Source: Clostridia bacterium (GTDB lineage: Bacteria > Bacillota > Clostridia > Oscillospirales > Acutalibacteraceae). From it: a stretch of DNA of 5,085 nucleotides. The stretch lies in the NCBI GenBank assembly GCA_017454565.1, contig JAFTCS010000187.1, forward strand, positions 1 through 5,085. Direction: 5' to 3'. The notes under the pieces were generated by a model, which was not told the origin of the DNA, did no database searches, and saw only the letters and a program-made list of their open reading frames with translations. Shown in pieces: positions 1-5,085 of the stretch (positions are counted from its first letter, which is position 1; every line of letters starts with the position of its first letter). Both the position numbers and the translations under genes were made by a program.

Positions 1-69
1 CCCCCACAATCAGCTGATGATTTATCAAAGTATAAATAATAATGTCGTTTACTATAATACACAGGGTAT

Positions 70-108
70 AAAAAAACCGTTTGTCTGCACTGTGGGACAA
101 ACGGTTTT
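70..108 (-). terminator. Intrinsic terminator of pduL
   Basis: A perfect 13-bp inverted repeat (73-85 with 96-108; core CCGTTTGTC/GACAAACGG) encloses a 10-nt loop. On the minus strand the stem runs into seven consecutive T (the A run at 70-76 on the plus strand), the standard intrinsic-terminator layout. It lies about 50 nt past the pduL stop. In the plus direction only four T follow before a G, so plus-strand termination would be weaker. Confidence 0.88.
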
Positions 109-157
109 GTGATACGGATACGATCCATTACAGGACTGCCGGGATGGCACCCCTGAA

Positions 158-724
158 TCAGACTATGATCTCACCCTCGGTGTTGCCTGTGATGGCAGCA
201 GCGTTAGCCTCGTCGGTATCAATGTGCATAGCAGGAGCAAATCTGGGGCTTACTCTTACAACTACGTCACCGAAAACGAGCTTTCTGCCCTCGCCGCCAA
301 CAGCAACGCTGACGATCTGCTTATCCTTAAAGCCGTTGTCTTCAGCTGTCTTTGTATCAAAATGGATATGTCTCTGAGCAGCGATAACGCCCTCTGAGAT
401 CTCGACCTCACCCTTGGGGCCGATGAGCTTGCAGCCGGGAGTGTTGGCAACGTCACCGGACTCTCTTACGGGAGCAGTAATGCCGAGCTTACGGGCGTCT
501 GTCATAGAGACCTCTACCTGACATGCGGGTCTTACGGGGCCAAGGATGGAGCAGGTAAGCTCTCCCTTGGGGCCTACAACTGTAACCTTCTCAAAGCAGA
601 GGAACTGACCGGGCTGAGAAAGATCCTTTTTGTTTGTAAGCTCAGCGCCCTTGCCGAAAAGTGTCTCAAGAGCTTCCTGAGTAACGTGTACATGACGAGC
701 TGATGTTTCAACAAGAATTTTCAT
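158..724 (-). CDS. pduL: Phosphate propanoyltransferase / phosphotransacylase, PduL family
   Basis: This 188-residue protein is a PduL-type phosphotransacylase, which interconverts an acyl-CoA (acetyl- or propionyl-CoA) plus phosphate with acyl-phosphate plus CoA. The family metal ligands are visible: the HVH pair at H11/H13, E71, the HIH pair at H119/H121, and H167 in an HIDTDEAN motif. R65, six residues before E71, matches the phosphate-contacting Arg known in the family. A GPKGE segment occurs twice (51-55, 102-106), fitting the known two-barrel internal symmetry. The protein starts directly at the first catalytic strand and has no N-terminal amphipathic encapsulation peptide. No microcompartment shell gene is nearby, so a cytosolic role is likely, perhaps with acetate kinase in acetate formation (inference). 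An AGGGAG ribosome site sits 9-10 nt before the ATG. It has its own promoter and terminator, so it is probably monocistronic. Substrate preference cannot be read from the sequence. Confidence 0.94.
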   Translation of the reverse strand: MKILVETSARHVHVTQEALETLFGKGAELTNKKDLSQPGQFLCFEKVTVVGPKGELTCSILGPVRPACQVEVSMTDARKLGITAPVRESGDVANTPGCKLIGPKGEVEISEGVIAAQRHIHFDTKTAEDNGFKDKQIVSVAVGGEGRKLVFGDVVVRVSPRFAPAMHIDTDEANAAAITGNTEGEIIV

Positions 725-774
725 TGTAATCTTCTCCCTTTTTGTTTTCTTGCAGTAAGCCTGCCTTGTATTTT

Positions 775-803
775 ATTCTACAACTATTTGCTTAAAAAGT
801 AAA
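775..803 (-). promoter_or_regulatory. Candidate sigma-A promoter of pduL
   Basis: On the minus strand a TTTACT -35 box (798-803) is followed by exactly 17 bp and a TAGAAT -10 box (775-780; five of six consensus bases). Transcription would begin near 768, giving a leader of about 45 nt before the pduL ATG at 724. No terminator was found between the glycosylase stop at 829 and this promoter, so some read-through from upstream is possible. Confidence 0.6.
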
Positions 804-828
804 TATCCACGGACAAGAAAAAATAAAT

Positions 829-1428
829 TTATCCGGGTATCTGGTCGTCGTAGGTGTGGGTGCATACCTCTCTGATCTTTGCCTGCAGTTTCAGGAAATC
901 CTCAAAGGCAGCGGGCTTGTTGTTGGGGTTCCTCAGCAGTGCCGCCGGGTGGAGTATGGGCATCATCAGTATGCCGTTTTTCTCGAAAAACATGCCGTGT
1001 TCCTGGGTGATCTTTATATCCGGTTTGATTATCTTTGCTGCGGCTATCCTGCCCAGACAGACGATTATTTTCGGTCTGAGTACGGCGAACTGTCTGCGCA
1101 GCCATTTTATGCACTGCTCCTGTTCCTCCGGAAGCGGATCGCGGTTTTTGGGTGGGCGGCACTTCACGATGTTTGCGATATATATATTTTTGTGCCTGTC
1201 CAGATCGACCGCCGCCAGCATTTTATCCAGCAGCTGACCGCCTCTTCCTACAAAGGGTTCGCCCTGAAGATCCTCGTTTTCTCCCGGACCCTCGCCAATG
1301 AACATTACTTCTGCGTTGTCAACGCCCACTCCGAAAACCACGTTCGTCCTTGTACTGCACAGACCGCAGTTCCGGCAGTTCAGACATTCCTCGCGCAGCT
1401 TCTGAAATTCCTCGTTTTTGTCAGTCAT
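829..1428 (-). CDS. Type-4 uracil-DNA glycosylase (Fe-S cluster)
   Basis: This 199-residue protein excises uracil from DNA to start base-excision repair of deaminated cytosine. The family-4 signatures are present in order. An N-terminal Cys cluster is followed by a GEGPGENED active-site motif (45-53), an FVGRGGQLLD segment (59-68), an IVKCRPPKNR block (87-96) and HPAALLRNP (160-168) near the C-terminus. By comparison with thermophile family-4 enzymes, C18, C21, C90 and C106 should hold the 4Fe-4S cluster. C15 and C24 are additional cysteines. The KRRIH loop of the covalent UdgX subfamily is absent, so an ordinary glycosylase is expected. Length is typical. The start is supported by an AGGAGGTG ribosome site 5 nt upstream. 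Two candidate promoters and a hairpin-containing leader lie upstream; no clear terminator follows. Long antisense reading frames over this gene are shadows. Confidence 0.94.
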   Translation of the reverse strand: MTDKNEEFQKLREECLNCRNCGLCSTRTNVVFGVGVDNAEVMFIGEGPGENEDLQGEPFVGRGGQLLDKMLAAVDLDRHKNIYIANIVKCRPPKNRDPLPEEQEQCIKWLRRQFAVLRPKIIVCLGRIAAAKIIKPDIKITQEHGMFFEKNGILMMPILHPAALLRNPNNKPAAFEDFLKLQAKIREVCTHTYDDQIPG

Positions 1429-1458
1429 TCCGACACCTCCTGTATTTTTCTCGGGTAT

Positions 1459-1464
1459 ATTATA
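1459..1464 (-). promoter_or_regulatory. Possible second -10 box for the glycosylase gene
   Basis: A perfect TATAAT on the minus strand lies 30 nt upstream of the glycosylase ATG, which would give a short leader of about 24 nt that includes the AGGAGG site. No acceptable -35 hexamer is found 16-18 bp upstream; the nearest, CTGACA, is 25 bp away. The better-formed promoter is at 1580-1608, so this is a secondary candidate. Confidence 0.3.
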
Positions 1465-1489
1465 CTAAATTCCCCTTAAATGGTAGATA

Positions 1490-1544
1490 TGTCAGGGCTT
1501 TGCCCCGAACCCATTGGAACCCCCGGCAGGGACGCAGTCCCTGC
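1490..1544. repeat. GC-rich hairpin element between the glycosylase and zinc-ribbon genes
   Basis: A GC-rich block sits in otherwise A/T-rich intergenic DNA. It holds a perfect 8-bp stem (GCAGGGAC at 1526-1533 with GTCCCTGC at 1537-1544, 3-nt loop), a short GGGC/GCCC hairpin (1495-1505), and GAACCC repeated 10 bp apart (1507-1512, 1517-1522). Neither hairpin is followed by a T run on either strand, so it is not an intrinsic terminator. Small GC-rich elements of this style are scattered between genes in some Clostridia; I believe this is one, but copy number cannot be seen here. If the upstream promoter is used, the element is transcribed as part of the glycosylase leader. Confidence 0.45.
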
Positions 1545-1579
1545 ACTCGTCTTTGTCCGCTGTTTTATCGAATAATAGT

Positions 1580-1608
1580 ATTATATCATATTATTATCCG
1601 TTTGTAAA
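1580..1608 (-). promoter_or_regulatory. Sigma-A promoter toward the uracil-DNA glycosylase
   Basis: On the minus strand a TTTACA -35 box (1603-1608, five of six consensus bases) stands 17 bp from a perfect TATAAT (1580-1585). Transcription would begin near 1573, leaving a leader of about 145 nt before the glycosylase ATG at 1428. That leader includes the GC-rich hairpin element. The promoter starts only 6 bp past the T run of the preceding gene's terminator. The surrounding DNA is very A/T-rich, which raises the chance of fortuitous matches. Confidence 0.6.
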
Positions 1609-1614
1609 ACAAAC

Positions 1615-1652
1615 AAAAAATATCCCTGTCAGGGCATTACCCCCGACAGGGA
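1615..1652 (-). terminator. Intrinsic terminator of the zinc-ribbon membrane protein gene
   Basis: An 8-bp stem (TCCCTGTC at 1623-1630 with GACAGGGA at 1645-1652) extends, after one mismatch, by three more G-C pairs (1632-1634 with 1641-1643) around a 6-nt loop. On the minus strand it is followed by TAT and six T (the A run at 1615-1620), with further T-rich DNA beyond. It lies about 30 nt past the stop codon of the gene it serves. Confidence 0.87.
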
Positions 1653-1683
1653 ATTGGCTGTTATTTATTCAGAGGTCTGCTTA

Positions 1684-3423
1684 TCATAAGTTATAGCTTT
1701 GCTTGGGGAAGAGTACCTTCTGTATATCTGATGACTTTGCTGTGAGCAGGTTGTTGTTTGAACTGAGCTCGTTGATCTCAGCCTTGCCCGATACATAGTA
1801 CTCGATCTTGATATCGCTTCCGTCATAGCTGGGCTGGCTGTATGTCATAGTCATAGAATCATCATCAATTTTCAGATTGCCGCTCAGGCTCACGTTTGCA
1901 ATTGAGTCGCTGCTCTGTGAGGGAACGATCGCTCCCTGACCGCCCATAGCGCTCATGGGGCTGCTCATATTATTGGTGATCGTGAAGTCGCCTGTTGAGG
2001 TGTTCCTTGTGTATGTGGTGTTGCCTGTAATGAGCATGCCTGAGTATGTTGCAACATACTTTTCCTCGGCGGGAGTGCTCTCGTTTGTAACGGTGATGGT
2101 CTCAAGAACAGACTCGGCTGCTGAGCTTACTGTAGCGACCTTGAGAGTGATCTTCTTTGATGAAGCCGGGTCAGCACCGAAGGTGACAGTCAGCTTGAAG
2201 CCCTGACCGTTGATGTTTGCGATGATCTCCGCCTGCATAAGAGCGTTGTCCTTGTTGACATAGTGCTTGAACACTAATTCAAAGTTCTGTGCAGAAGAGT
2301 TGATCTGTGAAACGAGCTGAGAAACATCCATCTGGCTGAGCGCCTGATCGAGCATAGCGTTGATATCGTCATTGATGTTGATAACGTCCTTTGCCCAGTC
2401 TTTTACGTCTGTGAGCACAGATGTGATGATATCGGTGCTGTTGAAGGTGTGGCTGATAACGTAAGCGTCGGTCTTGGCGCCGTCGATCTCAACGCTCTCC
2501 TGAGCGACATTTATATTGCCGCATTTGTCAAAGTCCTGACCGAGTTTTTCTGCAAGAGCCTCAATGCCAAAAGGATCGGTGTTTTTCGCAAGATTGTTGT
2601 AGACGAACTCGTAGACATCCATTACAGTGTCATAGGTCTTCTGGTCGATCTTGAATACATTCTCACCCTTGGGACCGAACATTGAAGTTACGGCTTCCTC
2701 TCTGAGATTGTCCAGATTTACATAATAGTCGTATTTGTCATTGTCCATTTCGACCTTTGCGACGGCCTTCTGCATGTCTGTATAGAACTCCGCCTTTATC
2801 TTTTCCGGACCTGAATAATACTTCTTCATCTCCTGAGAAATGGTGTTTGACTGTTCGGTAAGGGCATAGAACTTCTTGGCAGGAAGATCTATGGAGTACA
2901 TTGTGGTCTGGGAATAGCCATTCTGGGAAATGGTCGTCCTTACGGTTTTCTGGTCATTGTCGGTTGCTGTGGCAGCTTTTAAAACAGCGTTGTCATTTTT
3001 CATGGACTCAGCCGTTGTGCGGTAGGACTCAAAAACGTACTTTGTGGGATCCTCCTGTATGTTCTTGACCGCGTTTCCGCTGATGATAGAGCGGATAATG
3101 AAGAATGAAGCCACACCGAGAGCAATAACGGCCGCTATAACAATAAGGGTTATAATGAGCTTCTTCTTGCTCTTCTTGGCAACAACGTCTGACATGGTGT
3201 ATTCCTTATATCTGGAATCATTGTTCTGGAAGTTGTTTATCTCGTCCTGAGAAAGCGTCTCGAATGACATGGGCTGAGGTGCTTCGGATACGTTGGAGAA
3301 ATTCAGTGAATCAGCGGGAGCTGAACTGCCGCTTTCGGCTGAAAAATCAGGTATGAATGAACCGCAGCTTTTGCAGTGGCGTACAGATGGGTCGTTTTCT
3401 TTTCCGCAGTTAGGGCAAAACAT
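1684..3423 (-). CDS. Zinc-ribbon single-pass membrane protein, unknown function
   Basis: I do not recognise a named family. Counting from the start chosen here (579 aa), a zinc ribbon with two CxxC knuckles (C3/C6 and C17/C20) opens the protein. A Ser/Asn-rich polar linker follows to about residue 75. A basic stretch (KKSKKK, 83-88) then precedes one hydrophobic helix (about 89-110). By the positive-inside rule the zinc ribbon is cytoplasmic and about 465 residues are outside. The ectodomain has alternating beta-strand-like segments rich in Thr, Asp, Lys and Tyr, a helical part near 330-380, a Met/Gly/Ser-rich linker near 485-507, and one cysteine (C301). It may contain lipoprotein-like beta folds, but that is a guess. 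The upstream in-frame ATG at 3430-3432 abuts the ribosome site, so the ATG at 3421-3423 is preferred. The gene has its own terminator and is divergent from ymdB. Confidence 0.82.
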   Translation of the reverse strand: MFCPNCGKENDPSVRHCKSCGSFIPDFSAESGSSAPADSLNFSNVSEAPQPMSFETLSQDEINNFQNNDSRYKEYTMSDVVAKKSKKKLIITLIVIAAVIALGVASFFIIRSIISGNAVKNIQEDPTKYVFESYRTTAESMKNDNAVLKAATATDNDQKTVRTTISQNGYSQTTMYSIDLPAKKFYALTEQSNTISQEMKKYYSGPEKIKAEFYTDMQKAVAKVEMDNDKYDYYVNLDNLREEAVTSMFGPKGENVFKIDQKTYDTVMDVYEFVYNNLAKNTDPFGIEALAEKLGQDFDKCGNINVAQESVEIDGAKTDAYVISHTFNSTDIITSVLTDVKDWAKDVININDDINAMLDQALSQMDVSQLVSQINSSAQNFELVFKHYVNKDNALMQAEIIANINGQGFKLTVTFGADPASSKKITLKVATVSSAAESVLETITVTNESTPAEEKYVATYSGMLITGNTTYTRNTSTGDFTITNNMSSPMSAMGGQGAIVPSQSSDSIANVSLSGNLKIDDDSMTMTYSQPSYDGSDIKIEYYVSGKAEINELSSNNNLLTAKSSDIQKVLFPKQSYNL

Positions 3424-3432
3424 ATTAAACAT

Positions 3433-3440
3433 CTCCTTTT
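3433..3440 (-). promoter_or_regulatory. Ribosome binding site that sets the zinc-ribbon gene start
   Basis: On the minus strand AAAAGGAG ends directly against a first ATG (3430-3432), leaving no spacing for initiation there. It sits 9 nt before a second in-frame ATG (3421-3423), the normal distance. The second ATG also puts the first zinc-ribbon CxxC at residues 3-6, as is usual in such proteins. This favours a start three codons downstream of the longest frame. Confidence 0.8.
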
Positions 3441-3484
3441 CTTATTTCTTGCCGCATTTCTGAGTGCAGACCTCTGATTATTAT

Positions 3485-3511
3485 TTTATACGAAATTAAC
3501 ACTAAAGTAAA
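3485..3511 (-). promoter_or_regulatory. Weak candidate promoter of the zinc-ribbon gene
   Basis: A TATAAA -10 box (3485-3490, five of six consensus bases) is the best minus-strand candidate upstream of the gene. The nearest -35-like hexamer, TTTACT (3506-3511), is only 15 bp away, shorter than the preferred 17. The leader would be about 55 nt. Another sigma factor or a -35-independent promoter cannot be excluded. Confidence 0.3.
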
Positions 3512-3565
3512 TAGAAATACACAAATTTTTTTCTGTTTTAAAGCGGTTTTTTCCGTTTTTTTGGA

Positions 3566-3594
3566 TTGACATAACAGAAAAATAATTTTACAAT
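3566..3594 (+). promoter_or_regulatory. Sigma-A promoter of ymdB
   Basis: A perfect TTGACA -35 box (3566-3571) is followed by 17 bp and TACAAT (3589-3594, five of six consensus bases). Transcription would begin near 3601, giving a leader of about 24 nt before the GTG start. A perfect TATAAT overlaps just downstream (3595-3600), but it is 23 bp from the -35 box and so less likely to be the functional -10. Confidence 0.72.
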
Positions 3595-3624
3595 TATAAT
3601 GTTCTGAAAATATGGGGTGATACA

Positions 3625-4395
3625 GTGAATATTCTCGCTATCGGCGATGTTGTCGGGTCGGTAGGCTGCCGCTTTCTGCGCGAAAAGCTGCCTGCTCTCA
3701 AAAAGAAGGAAAATATTGGTCTGGTCATAGCAAACGGAGAAAACTCCACAGACGGCAACGGCGTTACGCCGGCTTCGGCGGAGTTTCTTTTCAGCAGCGG
3801 CGTGGATGTCATCACAGCAGGCAACCATACCTTCCGCAGACGTGAGAGCTATGATATGTTCGATGAGTGCGCAACGCTTATCAGGCCGGCAAATTATCCT
3901 CAGGGTACGACTCCCGGACGAGGGTATACTGTCTATGATCTCGGCAGACAGCAGGTGGCGGTTATCAATCTCATGGGCTGCCTGTTTCTGGAACCTCTTG
4001 ACGACCCCTACACTACCATCGACAGGATACTTTCGGAGATAGACACAAAGATCATCATACTTGACTTCCATGCAGAGGCTACTGCGGAAAAGCTTGCCCT
4101 TGCCTATTACCTTGACGGCAGGATATCCGCTTTCTTCGGCACCCACACTCATGTCCAGACTGCTGACGAGAGGATATTCCCTAAGGGTATGGGCTACATT
4201 ACCGACGTGGGCATGACAGGCCCCTATGAGTCGGTGCTGGGAGTAAAGCCTGAGTTAGCTGTTAAAAAATTCAGGGAGAAGCTTCCGGTCAGATTTGAAT
4301 TAGCTGCCGGTCCGTGTGAGATGGATTGTGTGCTTTTTTCCGTGGACGAACGTTCCGGAAAGACGAATTTCATAAAAAGGTTAAAGATTTTATAA
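3625..4395 (+). CDS. ymdB: YmdB-family metallophosphoesterase (TIGR00282 type)
   Basis: This 256-residue protein matches the YmdB family of dinuclear-metal phosphodiesterases, members of which hydrolyse 2',3'-cyclic nucleotides and, in Bacillus, influence motility and biofilm decisions. All expected ligand positions are present: D8 in IGDVVG, E39/N40 in NGENS, N67/H68 in GNHTF, H149 in DFHAEATAEK, and H174/H176 in GTHTHVQTAD. The C-terminal GMTGPYESVLG signature (196-206) is also intact. Length fits the family and there is no signal peptide, so it is cytoplasmic. The start is GTG; a GGGGTGAT ribosome site lies just upstream, and the MNILAIGDVVG N-terminus aligns with family starts. In Bacillus the gene follows rny (RNase Y) and precedes spoVS; here spoVS follows, but upstream is a divergent gene, so ymdB begins its own transcript. 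Function in this host is inferred by family. Confidence 0.95.
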   Translation: MNILAIGDVVGSVGCRFLREKLPALKKKENIGLVIANGENSTDGNGVTPASAEFLFSSGVDVITAGNHTFRRRESYDMFDECATLIRPANYPQGTTPGRGYTVYDLGRQQVAVINLMGCLFLEPLDDPYTTIDRILSEIDTKIIILDFHAEATAEKLALAYYLDGRISAFFGTHTHVQTADERIFPKGMGYITDVGMTGPYESVLGVKPELAVKKFREKLPVRFELAAGPCEMDCVLFSVDERSGKTNFIKRLKIL

Positions 4396-4435
4396 AAAAT
4401 TCATAATTTTATAACATTTTCTTTATACTATCCAC

Positions 4436-4465
4436 TTGAATAATAGTGACTGTGCATATTATAAT
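4436..4465 (+). promoter_or_regulatory. Candidate promoter of spoVS-fakA
   Basis: TTGAAT (4436-4441) and a perfect TATAAT (4460-4465) are 18 bp apart, placing a start near 4472 and a leader of about 60 nt before spoVS. In Bacillus spoVS is controlled by sigma-H; I see no convincing sigma-H pair (AGGA plus GAAT at the right spacing) here. The 135 bp between ymdB and spoVS hold no convincing terminator, so read-through from ymdB is also likely. Confidence 0.5.
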
Positions 4466-4531
4466 AATAGTGTATTTCTAAATGTGAAAATATACATTCT
4501 GGACGGTATATTATTTTCGGGAGGAGACATT

Positions 4532-4792
4532 ATGGAAGTTTTGAAGGTTTCGTCAAAGTCTGCGCCTAACTCGGTTGCAGGCGCCATAGCAGGTGTGGTA
4601 AGGGACTATGGCTGTGTTGAGGTTCAGGCAGTCGGTGCGGGGGCTACCAATCAGGCTCTTAAATCCGTTGCTGTCGCAAGAGGGTATCTTGCGCCTATGG
4701 GTATTGACCTTGTGTGTATTCCGGCCTTTACCAGCATTGAGATCGAAGGCACAGAGCGAACAGCCATGAAGCTGATCGTTGAAATAAGATAA
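4532..4792 (+). CDS. spoVS: Stage V sporulation protein S (SpoVS)
   Basis: This 86-residue protein is nearly collinear with Bacillus SpoVS, with the same length and the hallmark stretches KVSSKSAPNSVAGAIAGV (5-22), VGAGATNQALKSVAVARG (34-51), IPAFTSIEIEG (63-73) and ERTAMKLIVEIR at the end. SpoVS has an Alba-like fold thought to bind nucleic acid. In Bacillus it acts at stage V of sporulation (coat and cortex) and affects septation; it is also kept by some relatives that do not sporulate. The start is fixed by GGGAGGAG 5 nt before the ATG and by homology; a longer in-frame extension back to 4436 is not part of the family. It lies 26 bp before fakA and probably shares its transcript. Whether this host sporulates cannot be judged from the window. 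Confidence 0.97.
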   Translation: MEVLKVSSKSAPNSVAGAIAGVVRDYGCVEVQAVGAGATNQALKSVAVARGYLAPMGIDLVCIPAFTSIEIEGTERTAMKLIVEIR

Positions 4793-4818
4793 ATATTATT
4801 AAGGAAGTGCAGACAACA

Positions 4819-5085
4819 ATGATAAACGGTACATACTATAAAAACGCGCTAATCTCCGGGGCAAACAACATAATAAAGCAGAGAGAGGAAATAAACTCCC
4901 TTAATATCTTTCCTGTGCCTGACGGAGACACGGGTACAAATATGTCGGTGACATTTGAGGCTGCCGCAAAGGCTTTAGCGGAATCAAGCGCTACCCGTAT
5001 TGACGAGGTGGCAAGCGAGGCTGCATCAGCTATGCTCAAGTCTGCAAGAGGAAACTCCGGCGTTATACTTTCTCTTCTTTTCAGA
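4819..5085 (+). CDS. fakA: DAK2-domain fatty-acid kinase FakA (YloV), N-terminal part
   Basis: The first 89 codons are visible and the frame is open to the window edge; family members are about 550 residues. The DAK2 ATP/Mg-binding signature FPVPDGDTGTNM lies at 31-42 (D35, D37 and N41 are expected metal or nucleotide ligands). The ARGNSGVILS loop follows at 77-84 and beyond, ending LLFR as in the family. FakA phosphorylates fatty acids presented by FakB proteins, feeding acyl-phosphate to phospholipid synthesis. The MINGTYYKNALISGANN start is typical. An AAGGAAG ribosome site (4801-4807) sits 11 nt before the ATG, somewhat far and weaker than that of spoVS, 26 bp upstream. In many Bacillota the gene follows yloU (Asp23-like) and precedes recG; here spoVS takes the upstream place. 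Glycerone kinase is the other DAK2 user, but this N-terminus and arrangement fit FakA better. Confidence 0.93.
   Translation, partial: MINGTYYKNALISGANNIIKQREEINSLNIFPVPDGDTGTNMSVTFEAAAKALAESSATRIDEVASEAASAMLKSARGNSGVILSLLFR

Noticed and set aside
1..39. Possible last 12 codons of a plus-strand gene ending in TAA at 37-39
   Set aside because: The stretch is too short to identify, and the other frames give no support. The first 67 bases are otherwise A/T-rich DNA with nothing I can assign.
53..58. TATAAT on the plus strand as a promoter
   Set aside because: No -35 box at 16-18 bp, and the transcript would run at once into the hairpin at 73-108 and then antisense to pduL.
81..377. Plus-strand open frame across the terminator and the end of pduL
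   Set aside because: It begins inside the terminator hairpin and is antisense to conserved PduL sequence.
856..1479. Long plus-strand open frame (207 codons) opposite the glycosylase gene
   Set aside because: The minus strand encodes an unmistakable family-4 glycosylase with a strong ribosome site. The plus-strand frame has no ribosome site, shows no recognisable protein features and runs into the promoter region.
1571..1595. AATAATA/TATTATT inverted repeat as an operator
   Set aside because: It overlaps the TATAAT of the glycosylase promoter in nearly pure A/T sequence, where such matches arise by chance; no known regulator site is recognised.
3540..3562. Hairpin AAAGCGG/CCGTTTT followed by T as a terminator
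   Set aside because: No plus-strand gene ends upstream of it, the stem has a G-T pair and few G-C pairs, and only three T remain after the stem. It is probably incidental A/T-rich sequence next to the ymdB -35 box.
3538..4152. Long minus-strand open frame (204 codons) opposite ymdB
   Set aside because: It lies antisense to a fully conserved metallophosphoesterase, lacks a recognisable domain and runs through the ymdB promoter into A/T-rich DNA.
4394..4411. A/T-only inverted repeat (AAAATT-cat-AATTTT) after ymdB as a terminator
   Set aside because: The stem has no G-C pairs and would be unstable, and no T run follows at the right distance.
4436..4531. N-terminal extension of spoVS by 32 codons
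   Set aside because: The SpoVS family starts at the ATG at 4532, which has a strong GGGAGGAG site; the extension covers the likely promoter and has no ribosome site.

Overview
The window looks like chromosomal core-type DNA from a low-to-mid GC anaerobic Bacillota, most plausibly a Clostridia member close to Ruminococcus/Ruminococcaceae. This rests on the pairing of ymdB with a near-canonical spoVS and a fakA-type DAK2 gene, strong AGGAGG-type ribosome binding sites, A/T-rich intergenic DNA with sigma-A-like promoters, and a stand-alone PduL phosphotransacylase. The taxonomy is an inference from gene content and style, not from a marker-gene comparison.

Left half (about 68-3423, minus strand): three genes read leftwards and appear to be separate transcription units. 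Read from right to left they are: a zinc-ribbon, single-pass membrane protein of unknown function with its own intrinsic terminator (1615-1652); a type-4 (Fe-S) uracil-DNA glycosylase, preceded by a good promoter (1580-1608), a GC-rich hairpin-bearing intergenic element and a possible second -10 box; and pduL, with its own promoter (775-803) and a strong minus-strand terminator (70-108).

Right half (about 3566-5085, plus strand): a divergent promoter (TTGACA, 17 bp, TACAAT) drives ymdB, a metallophosphoesterase with all expected metal ligands. After a 135-bp gap with a second candidate promoter come spoVS (86 aa, Alba-like regulator) and, 26 bp later, the first 89 codons of fakA (DAK2 fatty-acid kinase), which is cut by the window edge. 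ymdB-spoVS is a conserved neighbourhood in endospore-forming lineages. Here rny, the usual upstream partner, is replaced by the divergent zinc-ribbon gene.

There is no CRISPR array, transposase, phage gene, tRNA or rRNA. I do not see an undescribed multi-gene system. The items most worth a second look are the unknown ectodomain of the zinc-ribbon membrane protein (whose start should be moved three codons downstream) and the hairpin-rich element between it and the glycosylase, which shares an imperfect 20-bp repeat with the neighbouring terminator.
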